From: Acidimicrobiaceae bacterium
Lineage (GTDB): Bacteria; Actinomycetota; Acidimicrobiia; Acidimicrobiales; Aldehydirespiratoraceae
DNA length: 64,000 bases
NCBI GenBank assembly: GCA_009837445.1
Contig: VXTM01000031.1
Location: forward strand, 1-64,000
Reading direction: 5' to 3'
This document shows, one piece after another, positions 33,427 to 40,205 of this stretch. Under the pieces are notes generated by a model. That model searched no databases. It was not told the origin of the DNA and saw nothing but the letters and a program-made list of their open reading frames with translations. Position numbers and translations under genes: made by a program. Position 1 is the stretch's first letter; the number at the start of each line of letters is the position of its first letter.

Positions 33427-34828
33427 CGCCGGCGAGCCGCTGGAGGGCCACGGCGTGCCCGAAAGCGACTTCGACGCCAGCGAGAGCAGCGACGCCCAGG
33501 CGGGCGGCGCCGACACGCACCGGGGCGGGTTCGGCGAGTTCGGAGGGGACGGTCCCGGCCTCATCGACCGGGCCTTCCGGGAGCGGATCATCCTGGTCGG
33601 CGTGACCCGGCCGGACCGGGACGCCTCAGCCACCGACGCATCCCTCGACGAGTTGAGCCTGCTGGTGGACACCGCGGGCGCGGATGCCGTCGAGAGGGTC
33701 TGCCAGCGCCGCGCCGCCCCCGACCCGTCCACCTTCGTGGGCGCCGGCAAGGCTCGCGAGATCCGCGCCATCGCGGAGGAGGTGGACTGCGACACGGTGG
33801 TGTTCGACGACGAGCTCAGCCCCGCGCAGCAGTTCAACCTGGAGAGGCTCCTCGGGCGCACCGCCCTGGACCGCACCGCGGTGATCCTCGACATCTTCGC
33901 CCAGAACGCCAGCACGCCCGAGGGCAAGGCCCAGGTGGAGTTGGCCCAGCTCCGGTACCGGCTGCCCCGCCTGCGCGGCGCTGGTCGCAGGCTGTCCCAG
34001 CAGGCCGGCGGCATCGGCACCCGGGGCCCCGGCGAGACCCAGCTCGAGGTCGACCGCCGGCGCCTCGAGCGGCGCATCCACAAGCTCGAGGCCGACCTGC
34101 GCCGCATCGCCGGCCATCGCCGCACCCAGTCCAAGGCCCGCACCCGCACCCGGAACCGGGCGGTGGCCATCGTCGGCTACACCAACGCGGGCAAGTCGTC
34201 GCTGCTCAACCGGCTCACCTCAGCCTCGGTTGCGGTAGAGGACCGCCTGTTCGCCACCCTCGACCCCACCACCCGGCGGCTGGGCCTGCCCGGCGGCGAG
34301 GCGGTATTCATCACCGACACGGTTGGCTTCGTGCGCAAGCTGCCCCACCAGCTGGTGGAGGCGTTCAAGACGACTCTCGACGTGGTACGCGACGCCGATC
34401 TGCTGGTCCACGTCGTGGACAGCGCCGACAGCGATCCCGACGGCTCGATGGCGGCCGTGCGCGTGGTGCTGGCCGAGATCGAGGCGGCCGAGGTCCCCGA
34501 GCTGGTGGTGTACAACAAGAGTGACCTGGGCCCGGCGGCTGCCCGGCTGGCTGAGCGCACCGAGGGCTCGGTGGCCGTGTCGGCCGCTACTGGCGAAGGG
34601 ATAGAGGAACTGCTGGGCGCCATCGGCGACCGGATGCGCCGCGTCGCCCGAGAGGTCGAGCTGGTGGTGCCATGGGACCGGGGGGATGTGCTCGCGGGAG
34701 TGCACCGGGAGGGTCAGGTGCTGGACTCCACCGCCACCGAGCAGGGGATGAGGGTCAGGGCCCGCCTGGAACCGTCGTCGGTCGGCGCCCTAAGCCGCTA
34801 CGTGGTCAACGGCTGGGACGGCGAGTGA
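33419..34828 (+). CDS. hflX: GTPase HflX
   Basis: 469 residues. A variable acidic head is followed by the HflX N-domain (FVGAGKAREI, DTVVFDDELSPAQQ), the signature GAGRRLSQQAGGIGTRGPGE, and a G domain starting GYTNAGKSSLLN near residue 252. It splits stalled ribosomes and binds the large subunit. It starts with GTG overlapping dapF, and its TGA overlaps the dapC GTG. Confidence 0.95.
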   Translation: MSDAGEPLEGHGVPESDFDASESSDAQAGGADTHRGGFGEFGGDGPGLIDRAFRERIILVGVTRPDRDASATDASLDELSLLVDTAGADAVERVCQRRAAPDPSTFVGAGKAREIRAIAEEVDCDTVVFDDELSPAQQFNLERLLGRTALDRTAVILDIFAQNASTPEGKAQVELAQLRYRLPRLRGAGRRLSQQAGGIGTRGPGETQLEVDRRRLERRIHKLEADLRRIAGHRRTQSKARTRTRNRAVAIVGYTNAGKSSLLNRLTSASVAVEDRLFATLDPTTRRLGLPGGEAVFITDTVGFVRKLPHQLVEAFKTTLDVVRDADLLVHVVDSADSDPDGSMAAVRVVLAEIEAAEVPELVVYNKSDLGPAAARLAERTEGSVAVSAATGEGIEELLGAIGDRMRRVAREVELVVPWDRGDVLAGVHREGQVLDSTATEQGMRVRARLEPSSVGALSRYVVNGWDGE

Positions 34829-36018
34829 CTGCGGGCTTCGCGCCGCCCCCGTATCCCTACGAGAGGCTCGACGAGTTGCGGGCCGCGGCCGCGCCTCTGC
34901 TCGGCGGCGCGGTGGACTGCTCAATCGGGACGCCCTGCGACCCGCCACCGGCTCAGGTCGTGGCCGCGCTGGCCGGCTCCGGCACCGAGCGCGGCTACCC
35001 GGCGTCGATCGGCTCGCCGGCGTTCCGGCAGGCGGCGGCCGCCTGGACGCAGCGCCGCTTCAACGTCGAATTGGATCCCGACTCGCACCTCGCGGCGTGC
35101 ATCGGCACCAAGGAGTTCGTGGTCTCGCTTCCCGGCTACCTGCGACTCCGCCATCCTGATCGGGACACCGTGCTGTACCCGGAGGTGTCTTACCCGTCGT
35201 ACGCGATGGGGGCGACCCTGGCCGGGTGCCGGCCCGTGCCGGTGGCCGTGGACCGTCACTTCCGGGTCGACCTCTCCACGATCGACCCTCGCGACGCCGC
35301 AAGGGCCCTGTGCCTGTGGGTGAACACGCCCGGAAACCCGGCGGGAACCCTCGACGACCTGGGTGCGGCCGCCGCGTGGGGGCGGCACAACGGCGTGCTC
35401 GTCGCCAGCGACGAGTGCTACGCCGAGTTCACCTGGGACGGCCCGCCCCGCACGATCCTGGAGCACGGCACCGGCGGCGTGTTGGCCGTTCACTCGCTGT
35501 CGAAGCGCTCGAACATGGCCGGCGTGCGAGCCGGGTTCTACGCGGGCGACGCCGAACTGGTCCACTACCTGCGCGAGTGCCGCAAGCACGCCGGCTGTAT
35601 GGTGCCTGGCCCGGTGCAGGCGGCCGCAGTGGCCGCCTGGAGCGACCAGGATCATGTGGACCAGCAGCGAGCCCGCTACCGGGACCGCCTTGAGCGGCTC
35701 GCGTCCATCATCGAGCTGGCCAACAGGCTCGGACACCTCCGCGACGCCCGATTCATGATCGACGACGCGTTCGAGCTGCCCGAGCTGCCCGCCGGTGGCT
35801 TCTACCTCTGGACCCGGATTCCCGGTGGCGACGCTTGGGCGTGCGCGGATGCGCTGGCCCGCAGCTGCGGCCTGATCGTCAGCCCGGGAGAGTTCTACTG
35901 CGAGCAGCTATGCGCATCCGGGGCCGTCGATGCCCGCGAGTATGTCCGCATCGCCGCGGTGCAACCTGAAGGACGTCTCCAGTTGGCGGAGTCCCGCCTG
36001 CTGGAACTGGCTGGCTAG
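34825..36018 (+). CDS. dapC: N-succinyldiaminopimelate aminotransferase
   Basis: A 397-residue class I PLP aminotransferase. The Schiff-base Lys227 lies in HSLSKRSNMAGVRAGF, and the family segments YPEVSYPSYAMG, WVNTPGNPAG and SDECYAEF are present. Its place between hflX and dapD, and the head VTAGFAPPPYPYERL, fit actinobacterial DapC. It makes N-succinyl-LL-DAP from the DapD product. GTG 34825 overlaps the hflX TGA. Confidence 0.9.
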   Translation: MTAGFAPPPYPYERLDELRAAAAPLLGGAVDCSIGTPCDPPPAQVVAALAGSGTERGYPASIGSPAFRQAAAAWTQRRFNVELDPDSHLAACIGTKEFVVSLPGYLRLRHPDRDTVLYPEVSYPSYAMGATLAGCRPVPVAVDRHFRVDLSTIDPRDAARALCLWVNTPGNPAGTLDDLGAAAAWGRHNGVLVASDECYAEFTWDGPPRTILEHGTGGVLAVHSLSKRSNMAGVRAGFYAGDAELVHYLRECRKHAGCMVPGPVQAAAVAAWSDQDHVDQQRARYRDRLERLASIIELANRLGHLRDARFMIDDAFELPELPAGGFYLWTRIPGGDAWACADALARSCGLIVSPGEFYCEQLCASGAVDAREYVRIAAVQPEGRLQLAESRLLELAG

Positions 36019-36028
36019 CAGGCGCCAG

Positions 36029-36034
36029 TAGCCT
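36029..36034 (+). promoter_or_regulatory. -10-like TAGCCT, 8 nt before the dapD ATG
   Basis: TAGCCT, 8 nt, then ATG 36043. No Shine-Dalgarno is seen. It would allow a leaderless dapD-dapE message separate from dapC. Confidence 0.5.
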
Positions 36035-36042
36035 TCCAGCCC

Positions 36043-36867
36043 ATGTCAACGCTTGAGTCCCGCATCGGCCAACTCTGGGAAGCCCGCCCCGATCTCGACG
36101 GCGACGACCCCGAGGTGATCGCCACCGTGCACGAGGCCATCGACGCCCTCGACACCGGCGAGGCCAGAGTGGCCGAAGTGCTCGACGACGGCACCGTGAA
36201 GGTCAACCAGTGGTGCAAGCAGGCCATCCTGCTGCTGTTCTCCACCGCCAGGATGAGCACCATCGAACTAGGCCCGTTCGAGTTCGCCGACAAGATCCCC
36301 CTCAAGACCGACTACGCGGCCCGCGGCGTTCGGGTGGTGCCGGGAGCGTCGGCCCGCTGGGGCAGCTACCAGGCGCCGGGCGTGATCATGATGCCCAGCT
36401 ACACCAACATCGGCGCCCATGTGGGGGCCAACACCATGGTCGACACGTGGGCCACGGTGGGGTCATGCGCCCAGATCGGCGCCAACGTGCACCTCTCCGG
36501 CGGGGTCGGCATCGGCGGCGTGCTCGAGCCTCCGGTCGCCCAACCGGTGATCGTGGAGGACGACTGCCTGATCGGCAGCCGCTGCATCGTGGCTGACGGC
36601 GCCCGGGTCGGGCAGGGGACTGTTCTGGGAGCGGGGGCCATCCTCACCGGCTCCATCCCGGTGATAGACGCGGAGACTGGCGAGGAGCTGGGACGGGGCG
36701 AGGTGCCGCCCTGGTCGGTGGCTGTTCTGGGCACCCGGGCACGCCAGTTCGGTGGCGGCGAGTACGGACTGCCGGCAGTGCTGGTGATCAAGCGCCTGTC
36801 CGAGGGCGAGCGCCACGACAAGTCGGCCCTCAACCAGATCCTCCGCGACCACGGCGCCACCACCTGA
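36043..36867 (+). CDS. dapD: 2,3,4,5-tetrahydropyridine-2,6-dicarboxylate N-succinyltransferase
   Basis: 274 residues of the actinobacterial DapD type: a short alpha/beta head, then a left-handed beta helix (MMPSYTNIGAHVGANTMVDTW, GSCAQIGANVHLSGGVGIGG). It succinylates tetrahydrodipicolinate, committing the window's DAP genes to the succinylase branch. dapE starts 1 bp after its stop. Confidence 0.95.
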   Translation: MSTLESRIGQLWEARPDLDGDDPEVIATVHEAIDALDTGEARVAEVLDDGTVKVNQWCKQAILLLFSTARMSTIELGPFEFADKIPLKTDYAARGVRVVPGASARWGSYQAPGVIMMPSYTNIGAHVGANTMVDTWATVGSCAQIGANVHLSGGVGIGGVLEPPVAQPVIVEDDCLIGSRCIVADGARVGQGTVLGAGAILTGSIPVIDAETGEELGRGEVPPWSVAVLGTRARQFGGGEYGLPAVLVIKRLSEGERHDKSALNQILRDHGATT

Positions 36868-36868
36868 C

Positions 36869-37954
36869 ATGCCCACCGGGGTCTTGCCGGCCGGCGACCT
36901 GATGGCGCTTGCGGCCGCGCTGGTGGACGTACCCTCCGAGAGCTACGACGAAGGGCCGCTCGCGGACCTGATCGAGGAGGACCTGCGCCAGGCCGGGCAC
37001 CTCAGCGTGGATCGGGTGGGCGACAACGTCGTGGCCCGCACCCATCTGGGCAGCGGTCGGCGAATAGTCCTGGCCGGCCACACCGACACCGTGCCGGCAA
37101 ACAACAACGCGCAGGCCCGCGTCGACGGCGACGTGCTGTGGGGCCTGGGCGCGGCCGACATGAAGGGCGGCATTGCCGTGATGCTGGAGCTGGCCCGGAC
37201 GGTCGAAGCCCCCGCCGCCGACGTCACCTTCGTGTTCTATGCCCGCGAGGAGGTCGACGCGGCCGACAACGGCCTGCTCGAGGTGGCCGCAGCCCGACCC
37301 GACCTGCTCGAGGCCGATGTCGCCCTGCTGGGTGAGCCGACCGCCGCCGCGGTCGAGGCCGGCTGCCAGGGCACGATGAGGCTGAGGGTCACCCTGGCCG
37401 GGGAGAGGGCCCACACCGCCCGCGGCTGGATGGGTCGCAACGCGATACACCGGCTCGCGGCCGTGCTGAGCGCGGTCTCCGCCTACGACGCCCGCCGGCC
37501 CGTGGTGGAGGGATGCGAGTACCGCGAGGGTCTTGAGGCGGTCTCGGTGAGCGGGGGAGTGGCCGGCAATGTGGTGCCCGATCGCGCCACACTGATCCTC
37601 AACCACCGGTTCGCTCCCGATCGGACGCCCCAGCAAGCCGAGGAGCATGTCCGGTCGCTTCTCGAAGGCGTGCTGTCCGAGGGTGACACCGTCGAGCTGA
37701 CCGACATGGCCCCGCCTGCGGCTCCGGGGCTCGACCACCCGCTTCTGACGGGGCTCATCCGGCGCAGCGGTGTGCCGGTGCGAGCCAAGCTGGGCTGGAC
37801 CGATGCCGCTTTCTTCGCGGCCCGGGGGGTGCCGGCATCGAACTTCGGTCCCGGCGATCCGTTGCTGGCCCACACCGCCGGAGAGCGCGTGCACCGCGAC
37901 GAACTCATCTCAGTCCACGCCGCCCTCGAGGACCTGCTCGTCAACGGCGCCTGA
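36869..37954 (+). CDS. dapE: succinyl-diaminopimelate desuccinylase
   Basis: A 361-residue M20-family metallohydrolase. Metal ligands and catalytic residues include His71 and Asp73 (AGHTDTVP), Asp97 (GAADMKGG) and Glu127/Glu128 (AREEVD). It releases LL-DAP, which DapF then epimerises. It is adjacent to dapD. The 27-bp gap to the convergent lexA is too short for a clear terminator. Confidence 0.94.
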   Translation: MPTGVLPAGDLMALAAALVDVPSESYDEGPLADLIEEDLRQAGHLSVDRVGDNVVARTHLGSGRRIVLAGHTDTVPANNNAQARVDGDVLWGLGAADMKGGIAVMLELARTVEAPAADVTFVFYAREEVDAADNGLLEVAAARPDLLEADVALLGEPTAAAVEAGCQGTMRLRVTLAGERAHTARGWMGRNAIHRLAAVLSAVSAYDARRPVVEGCEYREGLEAVSVSGGVAGNVVPDRATLILNHRFAPDRTPQQAEEHVRSLLEGVLSEGDTVELTDMAPPAAPGLDHPLLTGLIRRSGVPVRAKLGWTDAAFFAARGVPASNFGPGDPLLAHTAGERVHRDELISVHAALEDLLVNGA

Positions 37955-37981
37955 GCAGGCGCCGGCGGGGCGGTAGACCGG

Positions 37982-38626
37982 CTAGTAGCGGCGCATCATG
38001 GTGACCACCTTGCCGTAGACGGCCACCTCCTCCGGCTCGAACTCCATCGGCTCCATGTGCTCGTTGGCCGGCTCCAGCACGATCCGGCCACCGCCCCGCC
38101 GCAGCGTCTTGACGGTGGCCTCGTCACCGGGGATCCCGGCCACGACGACCTCGCCGTCCTCGGCATCGCTCTGGGCCCGGCACACCACGTAGTCGCCGTC
38201 GAGGATCCCAGCGTCGATCATCGAGTCACCCCGCACTCGCAGCATGAACAGCTCACCCTCACCGGTGAGGTCGGCCGGCATCGGCACCAGCTCCTCGACG
38301 TTCTCAGAGGCGAGCACCCCGGATCCGGCGGCGACATCGCCGACGAGGGGGACATGGCGCACCGGGCGGCGCTCGACGGCCGCGCCCGAGTTTTCGTCGT
38401 AGCAGACCTCGATGGCGCGGGGGCGGGTGGGGTCGACCCGCAGGTAGCCGGCCGAATCGAGCACATCGAGGTGGGCCTTGACCGAGGCCGGTGACCGCAG
38501 ACCGACCTTGGCTGCGATCTCGCGGATCGAAGGCGGGTAGCCGCGGTCCCGCTGGTGCTCGACGATCATGTCGAGAATCTGGCGGCGGCGAGCCGTGAGC
38601 GGCTTGCGGTGGGGCGGGGGCGTCAT
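37982..38626 (-). CDS. lexA: LexA SOS repressor
   Basis: 214 residues. The N-terminal winged helix-turn-helix (QILDMIVEHQRDRGYPPSIREIA, VGLRSPASVKAHL) reads the Cheo-type box. Self-cleavage would be at Ala100-Gly101 (DVAAGSG), with catalytic Ser135 (GDSMIDAG) and Lys173 (EATVKTL). GGAGA precedes the ATG. A LexA box 42 nt upstream (38668-38679) implies autorepression and is shared with the divergent LysM gene. Confidence 0.97.
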   Translation of the reverse strand: MTPPPHRKPLTARRRQILDMIVEHQRDRGYPPSIREIAAKVGLRSPASVKAHLDVLDSAGYLRVDPTRPRAIEVCYDENSGAAVERRPVRHVPLVGDVAAGSGVLASENVEELVPMPADLTGEGELFMLRVRGDSMIDAGILDGDYVVCRAQSDAEDGEVVVAGIPGDEATVKTLRRGGGRIVLEPANEHMEPMEFEPEEVAVYGKVVTMMRRY

Positions 38627-38657
38627 GTCTGTCTCCGATCTTTGGAGCCGGATGGGG

Positions 38658-38687
38658 TTGCGGTTACGAACGTATGTTCGCTACAGT
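38658..38687 (+). promoter_or_regulatory. LysM-gene promoter overlapping LexA box 1 (divergent with lexA)
   Basis: TTGCGG (38658-38663), 18 nt, TACAGT (38682-38687), with GAACGTATGTTC (38668-38679) in the spacer, the same plan as at recA. On the other strand TAACCG (38666-38661) may be the lexA -10, so this box would repress both genes. Confidence 0.8.
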
Positions 38688-38693
38688 ATGCAC

Positions 38694-38705
38694 GAACACA
38701 CGTTC
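38694..38705. promoter_or_regulatory. LexA box 2
   Basis: GAACACACGTTC, a full GAAC-N4-GTTC operator at about the expected start of transcription of the LysM gene. Its centre is 26 bp from that of box 1. Confidence 0.82.
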
Positions 38706-38736
38706 AATAAGGAGCTTATCCGTACACATGTTTGCG

Positions 38737-38748
38737 GAACACGCGTTC
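38737..38748. promoter_or_regulatory. LexA box 3
   Basis: GAACACGCGTTC, a third full operator, about 43 bp from box 2. It lies within the transcribed leader and upstream of the preferred LysM start, where it could act as a roadblock or for cooperative repression. Confidence 0.78.
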
Positions 38749-38805
38749 GATGTCAAGGATCTCGACTCCAGCGGCCTTGTCACACCCCTGCGGGAGGATG
38801 GACGC

Positions 38806-39276
38806 ATGGCGCTAGCTCCTGCACACGTTCTCGCCCCAGGCTCTGCTGATGCTCTTGCCGCTCCGCCGGCTGCGGCGCGGTCCGCGCGCCTGCCGGAGTC
38901 TGTGTACCGCCGGCGCCGGGTGCTCGCGGCGACGGTGGCGGCTGCAGTGGTCACGCTGGTGCTGGTGGTGGGCCGTCCCGACCGTGTTCCAGTGGGCGAG
39001 GCCAACCCCTGGCCGGCCACGGCAGAGGTCTCGCTGTCGGCGGAACTTCCGGGGGTCTATGTGGTGCAGCCGGGCGACACGCTGTGGGACATCGCCCGCG
39101 CCCTCGCACCCGGTGAGGACCCCCGTGGATTGGTCCACGAACTGGCCGGCACCGCAGGCGGAGCCGCGCTGGAGCCCGGCCAACGGATCGTCATCGACGA
39201 CGTTCGCGCCGTGGCTCTCGGCAACCTGGGAGGAGAGACCTTCACGTCGCCCGCTCAGCCGGTTTCAGCCGGTTGA
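38806..39276 (+). CDS. SOS-controlled LysM membrane protein, probable cell-division suppressor (YneA/Rv2719c/DivS-like)
   Basis: 156 residues from ATG 38806, which has a good Shine-Dalgarno (GGGAGG, 8 nt before). Earlier in-frame ATGs at 38674 and 38728 lie upstream of or close to the transcription start and inside LexA boxes. A cytoplasmic head is followed by one membrane helix (about 39-56, VLAATVAAAVVTLVLVVG) and then a LysM domain (84-131, YVVQPGDTLWDIARAL). Short LysM proteins divergent from lexA (YneA, Rv2719c, DivS) halt division in SOS. The same role is inferred here. Its 3' end overlaps the convergent reductase gene by 22 bp. Confidence 0.83.
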   Translation: MALAPAHVLAPGSADALAAPPAAARSARLPESVYRRRRVLAATVAAAVVTLVLVVGRPDRVPVGEANPWPATAEVSLSAELPGVYVVQPGDTLWDIARALAPGEDPRGLVHELAGTAGGAALEPGQRIVIDDVRAVALGNLGGETFTSPAQPVSAG

Positions 39277-40028
39277 GCCAGCTCACGGATGTAGCGGACG
39301 AAGAGGGTGCCGGAGGCCTCCAGCAGATGGTCGACACGCATTCTCTGCGGCACGCTTCGCATCGATCCGTACACGATTCTGGAGCTGGCCCCGCCGGCGA
39401 CCAGCGGCGCGACCGACAGGCAGAGCTCGTCGATTACGCCGGCGTCGGCCAGTTGCCCGTTGAACGACGGGCCTCCCTCGGAGAGCACCACGCCGGCGCC
39501 CAGCCGGTCGAGTTCGGCCAGGATCTCGGTGGCCTGGGGCCTCTGCGACGGCAGCCGCACCACCTCCGCCACCGGATCGAGGCGGGCCACGGCCTCAGGC
39601 GCGGCGGTGCTGCCGGTGAGGATCACCGGCAAGTCGTCGTCCGGGCGCTGATCGGCGAACAGCGGCAGGCCCAAGTCGAGGTCGAGGCTGGCGCTGACCA
39701 CGGCCAGGCGGGGCCGTTCGGCCCTCCCCGCGGCGAGCCGGGCCCGCCGGGAGGCGTCACGGGTCCGAGGCAGACCGTAGCGCTCGGCCCGCACCGTGCT
39801 GGCCGCGGCAACGATCCAATCGGCGCTGGCCCGCACCGCCGAGAAGACGGCCTCGTCGTCCGGGTTGCTGAGCGCTCCGCTGGTGCCGTCGATGGCGACC
39901 GCGCCGTCGGCGGAGGCGATCATGTTGATCATCAGCCAGGGACGCCCGGCCGGCTTGGGCCGGGCCAGCGCCGGGTAGAGCTCCATCGGGTCGATGTCGA
40001 CGACCGGGCCGGGCAGGAGTCTCCGCAC
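39255..40028 (-). CDS. RibD C-terminal-type reductase (dihydrofolate reductase-like fold)
   Basis: About 257 residues from GTG 40028 (VRRLLPGPVVDIDP). It matches the RibD reductase domain: INMIASADGAVAIDGTSG, ADWIVAAASTVRAERYG and LSEGGPSFNGQLADAGVIDEL. No deaminase domain is present. Stand-alone members are annotated as pyrimidine reductases, possibly for riboflavin or a related pathway, but no rib genes lie near. It occupies the place of nrdR in the mycobacterial lexA locus. Confidence 0.85.
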   Translation of the reverse strand: MRRLLPGPVVDIDPMELYPALARPKPAGRPWLMINMIASADGAVAIDGTSGALSNPDDEAVFSAVRASADWIVAAASTVRAERYGLPRTRDASRRARLAAGRAERPRLAVVSASLDLDLGLPLFADQRPDDDLPVILTGSTAAPEAVARLDPVAEVVRLPSQRPQATEILAELDRLGAGVVLSEGGPSFNGQLADAGVIDELCLSVAPLVAGGASSRIVYGSMRSVPQRMRVDHLLEASGTLFVRYIRELAQPAETG

Positions 40029-40205
40029 GCCCGCGACGGTACCAATGTTGCCGTACACAGCTAATCCCGAAGTAATCCAGAGGCGAGCCCAGAAATCCCT
40101 AGGCGGGTCCACAGTCACGCGGGCGTCTTCATCGCCGGGCGTCCTAGGGTCGCGACGGCGGGCGCATCGCCGCGCGCCCGGTAGAATCTCAGGAGGGTAA
40201 TTCTC

